From NCBI GenBank assembly GCA_003339605.1, contig QOVW01000083.1, positions 1-34,410 of the forward strand: DNA of 34,410 bases, in the 5' to 3' direction. Position numbers and translations under genes: made by a program. Below are positions 16,631 through 25,200 of this stretch, piece by piece (position 1 is the stretch's first letter; every line of letters begins with the position of its first letter). The notes beneath the pieces are model-generated. The model saw only the letters and a program-made list of their open reading frames with translations. It was not told where the DNA came from and did not search any database. This stretch comes from Spirobacillus cienkowskii. Its GTDB lineage: Bacteria; Bdellovibrionota_B; Oligoflexia; Silvanigrellales; Silvanigrellaceae.

Positions 16631-16670
16631 AACCGTACATATATATGGTTTAATTTTAAGATCAAGTCAA
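16631..16670 (-). promoter_or_regulatory. umuD promoter with a probable LexA (SOS) operator
   Basis: The minus strand has TTGACT (16665-16670), a 17-18 base spacer, and an A/T -10 (CATATA/ATATAT, 16641-16647). The -10 lies inside a 20-bp palindrome at 16631-16650, AACCGTACATATATATGGTT (two mismatched pairs), whose last base is 15 bases from the chosen umuD start. A repressor bound here would cover the -10. Given the umuDC genes it most likely is the SOS box; the exact LexA motif of this organism is not known, so the link is inference. Confidence 0.6.
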
Positions 16671-16785
16671 ACATTAAAAATAATCTAAAATTTATTTTTC
16701 AATTTTTTTCTTGGATAATTTTAAGTTTTTTTAATAAATTAAGAATATAAACGGCGAGTACATGTATTTAATTAAAAAATTTTAA

Positions 16786-17937
16786 TTAATTTGCAATTTT
16801 ACACACAGCTTGCAAAAATAATTTATCTTCAGGAATAATAAAATTGATTTCTGCAATTAGTTTATCAAAATTTTTATCTTTAAAATAAAAATCATTTAAA
16901 AATTGTAACGATCGAAATTGACTTAAAACTCTTTTAACCGAAGATTTTGTATTTCTAAGACCTTCTTTGGCGCTCAAGTCACAAAATTGCGCAATATGAA
17001 TGGGTAAAATTTCTAAAATATTTTCTAAATTAAAAAGAGAAATTTCTGCACAGCAGTTTTTAGAAGACACACCATTGTCCCATGCAAAAAGAGAATTTGT
17101 AATAGAAATTCTAATATTTTGAGGTGTTATATTGTGACTATAAATACTAATGACAGTGGATGTTGTCAGATGCGTTTCTAAGCCTGCTTGCAACAGGTAA
17201 ATGGCCAATGGCAACTTATTGCAATGAGAAGGAACATCAAAATGAGAAGAAAGAATAAAAGAGCAATGTCCACTTTTTTCAAAAAAAATGCGACTCCACA
17301 AAATATCAACAGTCGAAATAAACGGAATATTTTTAAATTGTGGCAATTGGCAATTTTGCTGTAAAAAATCATTTGCGGTTAACGCTTCCCCATCTTCTTT
17401 TAATATCTCACACATCACAGCGGCATAGGGCATGTCTGCCATACGACACAACTCATAAAGAGCTTCTGTGTGCCCCGCCCTAGCAAGCAACCCACCACCC
17501 ATGGCACGCAAAGGAAACACATGACCAGGAGAAATAAAATCACGATGGGTTGCCTGAGAATTGATCATCAGTGAAATCGTGTAAGCGCGATCAGATGCCG
17601 AGATACCAGTTGTCACACCATGCTTAGCATCAACTGATAACGTAAAATTAGTATGAGACATACCCCCTGGTAGCTGAGGAGCGAGGCTAAACCCCAATGT
17701 GTCTGCAAGCTCGTGACTTAACGATACACATAAAAGACCTTTAGCATGTGTTAGAGCAAAATTTACGTTTGCTGGCGTAGCACCAGACGCATGAAAAACC
17801 AAATCAATTTCGTTTTCACGCGCACCGTCGTCTCCAACAAGAATAGGCGCACCTTGTTGAAAGAGCGTTAGACAATTATGAAGCCGCTCATACATCGCAA
17901 AGAGTTCATAAGTATAAATATTCTCAGTAGACACCAC
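16786..17937 (-). CDS. ribB: 3,4-dihydroxy-2-butanone 4-phosphate synthase with a degenerate C-terminal domain
   Basis: 383 residues from GTG at 17937, nine bases after AAGGAG; a TTG at 17961 would put that site inside the gene. Residues ~15-195 form the RibB domain that turns ribulose 5-phosphate into the four-carbon riboflavin precursor: DDGARENEIDLV (~36-47), HTNFTLSVDAKHG, GVTTGISASDRA (~107-118), PGHVFPLRA, RAGHTEA and CEILKEDG. DDGARENE departs slightly from the usual DDEDRENE but keeps Glu and Asn. Residues ~196-383 sit where bifunctional RibBA has GTP cyclohydrolase II, but no Cys-rich zinc motif (C-x-T-G-D-V-F...C-D-C-G) is visible, so that activity is probably absent. No FMN riboswitch is recognisable upstream. 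It is divergent from the TerC gene. Confidence 0.9.
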   Translation of the reverse strand: MVSTENIYTYELFAMYERLHNCLTLFQQGAPILVGDDGARENEIDLVFHASGATPANVNFALTHAKGLLCVSLSHELADTLGFSLAPQLPGGMSHTNFTLSVDAKHGVTTGISASDRAYTISLMINSQATHRDFISPGHVFPLRAMGGGLLARAGHTEALYELCRMADMPYAAVMCEILKEDGEALTANDFLQQNCQLPQFKNIPFISTVDILWSRIFFEKSGHCSFILSSHFDVPSHCNKLPLAIYLLQAGLETHLTTSTVISIYSHNITPQNIRISITNSLFAWDNGVSSKNCCAEISLFNLENILEILPIHIAQFCDLSAKEGLRNTKSSVKRVLSQFRSLQFLNDFYFKDKNFDKLIAEINFIIPEDKLFLQAVCKIAN

Positions 17938-18086
17938 CGATTGAAGCTCCTTTATAAACAACTAAAACAAACGGGTGAAAGGTATGCTGCACGCTCACAG
18001 TCCGATTCTTGCATTATCACAAGTTTTAGGAGAAAGCATTGTATGATGCATTCTGTTTTGTTACTGCATTTCGGAGAAAATTTTAA

Positions 18087-18821
18087 ATGGAAATTACAAT
18101 CACACATATCCTCATTATCTTAGAACTTATTATTTTAGAAGGGTTATTAAGTTTTGATAATGCGCTAGCTCTAGCCGCCCTGGTTCGCAAAAAACTAAAA
18201 GACCCTATTCAACAACAACGCGCTTTGGTTTACGGCATTTGGGGCGCATACATTTTAAGAATAGGAATTATTTTTGTTGGCGTTTGGCTCATGAAGTATG
18301 AATGGGTTAAAGCCATTGCTGGTTTTTATCTTCTTTATTTAGCAATTCATGAACTATTTCTTCATAAAACACAACAATCATTGACAGAAGACAACAATCA
18401 ATCTGCATCGCAAATGACAAGCTTAAAGGTTAGTGCAAAAACTTTTTTCATAGTCGTTGCTCAAGTTGAGTTGATGGATTTGATGTTTTCAATAGACTCT
18501 ATTGCAGTTGCATTAGCAATTTCTGATATAAAATGGGTTCTGATCACAGGCGCAGTGCTTGGAGTCTTATTTATGCGTATCGCAGCAGGCTTATTTATAA
18601 GACTAATTGAAAACTTTCCCGCACTTGAAAAAACAGCATTTGTACTGGTTGGTCTTGCAGGTTTAAATGTAATTTTAAAACTTAAAGACCTGAATCTAGG
18701 GTTTATGTACCTCACCATTGACAAACCAATACCTGAAAACATTTTTTTAGGATTAATAGTTTGTATTCTCGTATTTGCAATAGTATTTAGCAAGATATTT
18801 TCTAAAAAATTGGCAAAATAA
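18087..18821 (+). CDS. TerC-family integral membrane protein
   Basis: 244 residues with about seven membrane segments. The TerC signature is clear: LEGLLSFDNALALAALVRK near the N-terminus and the repeat-like LMDLMFSIDSIAVALAIS in the middle; the Asp residues (FDNA, FSIDS) are conserved in the family. TerC relatives include Alx and YceF-type proteins implicated in manganese export and metalation of exported proteins; which role applies here is not visible. GGAG lies ten bases ahead of the ATG. It is divergent from ribB. Confidence 0.88.
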   Translation: MEITITHILIILELIILEGLLSFDNALALAALVRKKLKDPIQQQRALVYGIWGAYILRIGIIFVGVWLMKYEWVKAIAGFYLLYLAIHELFLHKTQQSLTEDNNQSASQMTSLKVSAKTFFIVVAQVELMDLMFSIDSIAVALAISDIKWVLITGAVLGVLFMRIAAGLFIRLIENFPALEKTAFVLVGLAGLNVILKLKDLNLGFMYLTIDKPIPENIFLGLIVCILVFAIVFSKIFSKKLAK

Positions 18822-19026
18822 AAATTCCGTATATTCCTCACGATATATAAAATCAAATAAGCACAATTTATATAAATAATTAAAACTATAAAAATTTACA
18901 CTAAATTACTTGAGAAAATTTTTGAACTTTAAATCTATTTTAAACAATTAATAATGGATTTTTTTTCCAAATAAATTTTAAAAAAAAATTTGATTTTTTT
19001 TTAAATACTCTCTAGTAGATTAGCAA

Positions 19027-19048
19027 AGTTATCAAAAAAACGATAACT
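19027..19048 (+). promoter_or_regulatory. Inverted repeat upstream of the secreted four-cysteine protein gene
   Basis: AGTTATC, loop AAAAAAAC, GATAACT: a perfect 7-bp repeat 21 bases before the start codon and just ahead of its AAAGGG site. It could be a repressor operator or an mRNA hairpin in the 5' leader. The preceding 200 bases (18822-19020) hold no gene I can support. Confidence 0.35.
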
Positions 19049-19069
19049 GAATTTAAAGGGACTAATTTT

Positions 19070-19558
19070 ATGAAAATGCTTTTAAAAATGATGGTGTTCA
19101 TTGTTGCAAGCAAAGGTTTTTTTAGCTACGCCAATTGTCCCACCCCTGCCACTTTTGAAGTAACAGATAATTTAACCTTTATTGCAAAAACAGAGCAAGG
19201 AATATGGCAGCAAATCTATAATTATCAAAGCTATTACTATCAACAAAACTACGCTAGTACGGAAGTTTCGCTGTTTTTTGTCATAGCTCATAAAGAAAAT
19301 AATAGGCAATTTTTTAGTAATCACAAAATACATTCTAATAAAATAATTTGCATCTATCAAGTTAGTAACAAACCTGGCAAATTTATTATTCTTAAAAATC
19401 CAGAAAACACACACTACGAAATCAATGTACCAACAAGAAATGATGAAATAAATGGATGGAGAGACGGAGAACAAACACCCTATTGCTTTACAAAAACACT
19501 GCCTGCACGCGAAAATATAGATAACTATACTTATTGTAATTTTAATGCACTTAATTAA
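19070..19558 (+). CDS. Small secreted protein with four cysteines, function unknown
   Basis: 162 residues with an N-terminal signal peptide (MKMLLKMMVFIVASKGFFSYA, cut likely after SYA), giving a mature chain of ~140 residues that begins NCPTPATFEV. The mature part has four cysteines (NCP, IICIYQ, TPYCFTK, YTYCNF), enough for two disulfides, and is rich in Tyr/Asn/Gln beta-type sequence. Two pairs are close together near the middle and end. AAAGGG lies nine bases before the ATG. It stands alone, converging with fliW. I do not recognise a family; periplasmic or secreted location is inferred from the leader. Confidence 0.7.
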   Translation: MKMLLKMMVFIVASKGFFSYANCPTPATFEVTDNLTFIAKTEQGIWQQIYNYQSYYYQQNYASTEVSLFFVIAHKENNRQFFSNHKIHSNKIICIYQVSNKPGKFIILKNPENTHYEINVPTRNDEINGWRDGEQTPYCFTKTLPARENIDNYTYCNFNALN

Positions 19559-19627
19559 ATTAAAAACAATTTTTTAAAGTAAACAAAATGTTTTGGTAAT
19601 ATTGTTATAAAATAATGAATGAGTTTT

Positions 19628-19654
19628 AAAAAAATAGCGTAACATACTGTTACG
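19628..19654 (-). terminator. Terminator of fliW
   Basis: On the minus strand CGTAACA, loop GTA, TGTTACG, then CTA and seven T. The hairpin starts 18 bases past the fliW stop. It probably also helps separate fliW from the converging gene. Confidence 0.8.
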
Positions 19655-19672
19655 TAATCATGTACTTATTAA

Positions 19673-20194
19673 TTACTTTGTACTTACCTCTCCATCAACA
19701 TTATTATTCAATTGCTGTTGAATCGCTTTCTTTAAATCGTTTTGAGTATCACGATTAGAGTATCGCTTCATCTCTTCCATAATAAAATGCTTAGTTTGGT
19801 ACTGAGGATCTTTCAATACCAGCTGCTTACCTAATCTGTTACTTAAATTAAAAACAAGAGGAGCCTTTAGATTAGCGCTCATTTTTTTAGGATCCATTGG
19901 AATTGTTACAATGACGGATATAACAGCCTCATTTGGATTTGTAAGTTTAAGAGCTGCAACCTCCTCTTCAGTAACCTCTACCATATAATCAGGCCTAAAT
20001 GAAAGAGGACTAATTACAATAAAAGCCATTGTAGCTTCGTTAGTAGATTGAAGCCATTTAAACGGAGAATCAGTGTCATGATCAAGGAGAATAAATTGAT
20101 TCAATTCTGGAAAACCAATAAGTCCTTCAGGCAGTGAAATTATATCACCTTCATTAATTTCCACTTCTCCGAAGCGCGATGTATTTACCTTCAA
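19673..20194 (-). CDS. fliW: Flagellar assembly factor FliW
   Basis: 173 residues. The family pattern is plain: TSRFGEVEINEGDIISLPEGLIGFPELNQFILL, SPFKWLQSTNEATMAFIVISP, and NLKAPLVFNLSNRLGKQLVL. In known systems FliW binds flagellin and antagonises the RNA-binding protein CsrA, tying flagellin synthesis to export. The C-terminus (~145-173) is an extra polar tail. The start is TTG at 20194, six bases after AGGAGG; the ATG that precedes it is out of frame. No csrA or flagellin gene is next to it. The Shine-Dalgarno contains GGA motifs of the kind CsrA binds, which is only suggestive. Confidence 0.95.
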   Translation of the reverse strand: MKVNTSRFGEVEINEGDIISLPEGLIGFPELNQFILLDHDTDSPFKWLQSTNEATMAFIVISPLSFRPDYMVEVTEEEVAALKLTNPNEAVISVIVTIPMDPKKMSANLKAPLVFNLSNRLGKQLVLKDPQYQTKHFIMEEMKRYSNRDTQNDLKKAIQQQLNNNVDGEVSTK

Positions 20195-20639
20195 AGCATC
20201 CCTCCTATTTCATCAAATCATTAGCTCAATTCTCAGGTTATGTGACTCAAATAAAATGTGCAATAAGCGCACCTTTTTTTATTGACGTGTCAAAATATTC
20301 ATCGCTAAAAGGTGTCAAATGAATAATCAATATTAAAATAGATTTAGTTTTACACAATGGCTAGTCATAAAAGAAAAATTATAAAACCCCAAACGCAAAT
20401 ATCTGTAATCAAAGAAATTTATTAATTACTAAGGCTATAGATTTATAATCTACTGAGCACTAAAGAAAAGCAATAAAAAACAAAAAAAGCAATTAATAAA
20501 AACAGAATTTTTTTTCAAATATTGATAATCAAATTTTATCAAAAAAAAATCTACATACCAATTTTTAAAAAATTGGGAAATAAAATTAAAGTTAGAAAAT
20601 AGTACTCCGAAAAAATAAGGCGACAATTTGGAGAGACAA
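20195..20639. other. 445-base AT-rich intergenic region between fliW and the small basic gene
   Basis: It holds no gene I can support. Toward fliW are the -24/-12 candidate and its ribosome site. Near 20284-20295 is TTGACGTGTCAA, an inverted repeat (TTGAC/GTCAA), and GTGTCAAA occurs again about 28 bases on. From ~20340 to 20620 it is mostly A/T with runs of A and one 22-codon ATG frame (20357-20425) without a ribosome site. The promoter of the downstream gene probably lies in 20520-20620 but is not distinct. Confidence 0.6.
20259..20274 (-). promoter_or_regulatory. Possible sigma-54-type (-24/-12) promoter of fliW
   Basis: On the minus strand AGGTGCGCTTATTGCA has GG and GC exactly ten bases apart and a full TTGCA at -12; the -24 half is a poorer match (AGGTGCG for TGGCACG). 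Transcription would begin ~54 bases before the fliW start. A flagellar gene is a fitting target, but one match is weak evidence and no sigma-54 gene is seen here. Confidence 0.33.
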
Positions 20640-20987
20640 ATGTCAAAATTAGAAATACTAAAAAAAAGAAAAGAAGAAATAGAGAATACTTTAAATAACC
20701 TGCAAAAATTATTCGATGCAAGAAATGCATTTCTTGCTAACTACGAAAGACTAGCGTTTGAAAGAGTAATAAAAAAGAAAAGAACACTTTTAAATGTAAG
20801 TAACAATAAAAGAGTTAATTTTATGCGAAGATTAACAAAATCATCTGATATGGAAATGAAAAAAAGTAGATTATGTATTTTTTACTTAAACTCAAGAAAA
20901 CTTCATTTAATTAAAACATTAGATGACATTAAAGCAGAACTAGATATATTACAAACAACAGGAAATAATTTCGTCCCTAACGAGTGA
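20640..20987 (+). CDS. Small basic coiled-coil protein, function unknown
   Basis: 115 residues from ATG at 20640, with GGAG six bases upstream; a TTG at 20628 in the same frame overlaps that site and is not used. The chain is rich in Lys, Arg, Glu and Leu with heptad-like stretches at both ends (KLEILKKRKEEIENTLNNL, and LIKTLDDIKAELDILQ) and a very basic middle (VIKKKRTLL, NKRVNFMRRLTK). It has no signal peptide or membrane segment. It lies 90 bases ahead of the efflux operon. A DNA/RNA-binding or regulatory role is possible but unproven; I recognise no domain. Confidence 0.6.
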   Translation: MSKLEILKKRKEEIENTLNNLQKLFDARNAFLANYERLAFERVIKKKRTLLNVSNNKRVNFMRRLTKSSDMEMKKSRLCIFYLNSRKLHLIKTLDDIKAELDILQTTGNNFVPNE

Positions 20988-21044
20988 TACCAACAAGCAT
21001 TTTTTTCCTATTTACATAAATTAAAATATTCATTTAAATATTAT

Positions 21045-21050
21045 TATAAT
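21045..21050 (+). promoter_or_regulatory. Candidate -10 box of the efflux operon
   Basis: A perfect TATAAT lies 27 bases before the start of the adaptor gene, in the 90-base gap after the small basic gene. No good -35 is visible at the right spacing and the region is A/T-rich throughout, so chance is possible. Confidence 0.3.
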
Positions 21051-21077
21051 TAGTATTTTAAATTTGAGATTTTTTAA

Positions 21078-22271
21078 ATGCAAAATATACTTAAAAAAAA
21101 TTTATTAAAAAAATTTAAAGAAAATCGTAATAAATTTATTATATTTTGTATTTGCTTATTAGTGATCTCAACAACCACATATATCCTTATATTTGCATTC
21201 CCATTTAAAATAGTAATGACAGCAAATGCTGCAAGTAATAAAAAAGAAAATGTAATAAAAAATAAAAAAGAAAATATATTTAAAGTAATCTCCGAAAAAG
21301 CAAAAATAAAAAATATTCCAATTTTTTTAGAATCGATTGGAACTGTCTTACCAACTGAAAGCGCAGTAGTTAAAACACAGCTCAGTGGCGAACTAAAATC
21401 TGTTCAATTTAAAGAAGGACAGCTTGTAAAAAAAGGAGATTTATTAGCAGAAATTGATTCAAAAACATATCAAGCACAACTTATGCAATATGAAGGGCAA
21501 TTACTAAAAGATAAAGCATTACTCAATAACGCCCGTTTAGACTTAAAGCGCTATAAAATGCTTATTGAAACAGGTGGAATTTCAAAACAAACTCTTGATA
21601 CTCAAAGTTGGCTAGTTAAACAATATGAGGGTGCAGTAAAATCAGATAAAGGATTACTCGAAGTTGCAAAAATAAATCTCAATCGTTGTAAAATTACAGC
21701 GCCAATATCTGGCCTTGCAGGATTAAGAAAGGTAAATCCTGGTAATTATGTACAAGTTAGTGATCCAAACGGAATTGTAATTATAAATAAACTACAACCT
21801 ATTTCTGTTATTTTTTCGTTACCAAGCGATCATATTCAAAAAATAATTAATAAACTAAAAACAAAGTCAAAAGTTACGGTATCAGCACTAGACAAACAAA
21901 AAGAACAAATACTTGACTCTGGAGATCTGGTATCCAGTGAAAATCAAATAGAATCTACTACTGGAACTATTAAACTAAAAGCAAATTTTAAAAATGAAGA
22001 TTTGATACTATTTCCTAATCAGTTTGTAAATGTAAAAGTATTAATAGATTTTTTTGAAAATGCAATTGTTATTCCAACTTCTGCAATTCAACGAGACAAA
22101 AAAGGCCATTTTGTATACTTAATTCAAAATAATAAAGTTAAAATTAATTATATTTCTACGAGTATCGAACATGAAAACGAAACAATTGTTGTTTCAGGAA
22201 TTAAAAAAAACGACTTGGTTGTTTCTGAAGGGACAAACGGATTATTTGATGGCGCAGAGGTTGCGTTATGA
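21078..22271 (+). CDS. RND efflux periplasmic adaptor (membrane fusion protein, MdtA-like)
   Basis: 397 residues. An N-terminal membrane anchor (KFIIFCICLLVISTTTYILI, ~19-38) replaces the lipid anchor many adaptors use, followed by a Lys/Asn-rich linker. Then come the barrel-sandwich/lipoyl half (LESIGTVLPTESAVVKTQ, GELKSVQFKEGQLVKKGDLLAEID), a helical hairpin (~135-200), the second lipoyl half (KITAPISGLAGLRKVNPGNYV), and the beta-barrel and membrane-proximal domains (ENAIVIPTSAIQRDKKGHFVYL, SEGTNGLFDGAEV). It links the inner-membrane pump to the outer-membrane channel. Its stop overlaps the next gene as ATGA. Confidence 0.92.
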   Translation: MQNILKKNLLKKFKENRNKFIIFCICLLVISTTTYILIFAFPFKIVMTANAASNKKENVIKNKKENIFKVISEKAKIKNIPIFLESIGTVLPTESAVVKTQLSGELKSVQFKEGQLVKKGDLLAEIDSKTYQAQLMQYEGQLLKDKALLNNARLDLKRYKMLIETGGISKQTLDTQSWLVKQYEGAVKSDKGLLEVAKINLNRCKITAPISGLAGLRKVNPGNYVQVSDPNGIVIINKLQPISVIFSLPSDHIQKIINKLKTKSKVTVSALDKQKEQILDSGDLVSSENQIESTTGTIKLKANFKNEDLILFPNQFVNVKVLIDFFENAIVIPTSAIQRDKKGHFVYLIQNNKVKINYISTSIEHENETIVVSGIKKNDLVVSEGTNGLFDGAEVAL

Positions 22272-25200
22272 TCAATTTATCTGCTCCATTTATAAAACGC
22301 CCAATAGCAACATCTCTGTTTATGATTGCCATTTTACTAGTTGGTATTCTTGCCTTTAATTTATTGCCAATTTCTGCGCTTCCTGAAGTAGAATATCCAA
22401 CAATTCAAGTTGCAACGTCTTATCCTGGCGCAAGCCCCGAACTCGTAGCAACTACAGTCACAGCTCCATTAGAACGACAATTTGGACAAATGCCAGGACT
22501 ATTACAAATGACGTCTGCTAGCTCATTTGGAAGCTCAATCATTACACTGCAATTTAATTTAGATATGAATCTTGATGTCGCCGTTCAACAAGTTCAAGCA
22601 GCAATAATTTCAAGTCAAAATTTGCTGCCGGCAAACTTACCAACCCCACCTATTTATAGCAAAGTCAACCCAGCCGATGCACCAATTATTACACTGGCAT
22701 TAAACTCAAAATCTTTAAACCTAACCGAAGTGCAAAATTTTGCAGAAACTCGATTTGTTCCTAAAATTTCAGAAATCACAGGCGTTGGCATTGTCAGACT
22801 CAGTGGTGGCCAGCGTCCAGCAATACGAATTCAAGTTAACCCTGTTTTACTTGCTTCCTATGCGCTCAATCTTGAAGACATACGAACAACAATTAACAAT
22901 GCAAACTCAAATGGCGCAAAAGGAAGTATTGATGGCGAAATACTGACCTATACAATTAACTCAAATGATCAACTTTTAACAAAAAATGATTTTGAAAAAC
23001 TGATAATCACATACCTTGATCAAGGAGCGATTTACCTTAAAGATATTGCCGATATTTCTGAGGGACCAGAAAATACCCAACTTGCAGCTTGGGTCAACAA
23101 TGAACCAAGCATCATTCTTGATATTCAAAAACAGCCAAATACTAATGTTATCGAAATTGTAGATAAAATTAAAAATATCTTACCCAAATTAAAAGCAACT
23201 GTTCCCAAAGAAATTAATATATTAATTGTAAACGACAGAACAATTACAATAAGAAAATCTATAAATCATGCAAAATTTGAATTGATATTATCAATAATAT
23301 TAGTCGTATTAATAATATATTTATTTTTAAATAGCTTTTCGGCTACGTTTATTCCAAGTCTTGCCGTACCTTTATCACTAATTGGTACTTGTAGCGTAAT
23401 GTATTACCTTAACTTTAGCTTTAATAACTTAACAATTATGGCTCTAACTATTGCAACAGGATTTGTTGTCGATGACGCTATTGTCATGATTGAAAATATA
23501 TCAAGATATTTAGAAAAAGGTTTTACACCTTTAGACGCTGCGCTTAAAGGCGCAGCTCAAATTGGATTTACAATTATTACCTTAACAATATCTATAATTT
23601 CTGTGTTAATTCCACTTTTTTTTATGGAAGATATTATTGGCAGATTATTTAGAGAATTTGCTGTAACATTAGCGATTTCAATTTTTATCTCAGCAATAGT
23701 TTCTTTAACCTTAACCCCAATGCTTTGCAGACAATTATTAAAATCAGAGCATAGTAAAGAAATTAAAATAAATTTTTTTCAAAATTTATTAAATATTATT
23801 ATTGAAAAATATTCTGTAACTTTAAAGTTTGTATTATCTCAAAAAAATAAAACAATTTTAGTTTCATTTATTGTATTATTCATAACAGGAATTTTGTTTT
23901 TTGCAATTCCAAAAGGATTTTTTCCGATTCAAGATACAGGAGCTATTATAGCAATAACAGAGGCACCCCAGTCAGTTTCATTTTCTGAAATGAATAAGAG
24001 GCAAAAACATGTTGCTGAAAAAATATTAGAAGATCCCGCAGTTGAAAACATAACATCAATTACTGGAATTGATGGAATGAATACAACATTAAATAGCGGA
24101 AGAATATTAATTACTTTAAAACCATTTGAAATCAGAAAAATCACAAGTGAAAAATTAATAAAAAAAATTCAAAAAAAATTAGATAACATTAAAAATATTA
24201 AAACATATATGCAACCAGTTCAAGATCTTAATGTTGAAAATAAAATAAGCCGCACTCAATTTCAATATAGTATTACTTCTACAAACTCAAAAGAAGTTGA
24301 TGATTGGAGCAAAAAAATAATTGAAAAATTAATTGAAAGCCCTCTTTTTAATGATGTGACTAGTGATGTTCAAAACTCAGGGCTTCGCGCAGATATTGTG
24401 ATTGATCATCAAGTAATTGGCACTTTAGGAATTACGCAAACAATGATTGATAATGCAATTTATAATTCATTTGGACAACGGCCTATTTCTACAATATTTA
24501 CAAATATCAATCAATATAATGTAATATTAGAAGCAAATCCTAAACTAAAAATTACTATTCAAAATTTATTAGATCATATTTTTATTCAAAATAAAGGCAA
24601 TATTATTCCTTTTTCTGCGTTTGCTAAAGTTGTAGAATCAACTACGCCTCTTGTTATCAATCGAAAAGGACAGTTTCCTGTTGCCACTCTTTCATTTAAT
24701 TTAGCACCAGGAGCCTCCTTAGGCTCTGCCGTTGCAGCAATAGAAGACACAAAAAATAAACTACAAATTCCTCCATCTCTTCAGACATCATTTGAAGGGG
24801 TGACTCAAATATTTCAAAACTCAATAACCAATTCTTTATTGTTAATATTAGCATCCATCACAGTTGTTTATATAATTTTAGGTATTCTTTATGAAAGCTA
24901 TATTCATCCAATAACAATTCTTTCAACCATACCATCAGCAGGTTTAGGAGCACTCCTTGCATTATTTATCACAGGAAATGAATTTAATATTATCTCATTA
25001 ATTGGTATGATTTTATTGATTGGCATTGTCAAAAAAAATGCAATTATGATGATAGATTTTGCATTGGATCTTCAACGAAATCAAAAATTAATCGCAGAAG
25101 AAGCAATTTATCAAGCATGCCTTCTTCGCTTTAGACCAATTTTAATGACAACTATGGCTGCTTTACTTGCAGCAATTCCTTTGGCATTTGGCAATGGAAT

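Noticed and set aside
16755-16785. Rho-independent terminator after ribB
   Set aside because: A 10-bp repeat TTAATTAAAA/TTTTAATTAA with a two-base gap lies there, but it contains only A/T pairs and has too small a loop to be called with confidence.
17938-18086. FMN riboswitch upstream of ribB
   Set aside because: The minus-strand leader shows none of the conserved RFN blocks (such as the AGGGGC/GGGTGAAA-type core in order), and the gap to the divergent gene is too short for the whole element plus a promoter.
20357-20425. 22-codon ATG frame in the fliW spacer
   Set aside because: No ribosome site, A/T-biased random-looking product, and no overlap or spacing that ties it to a neighbour.
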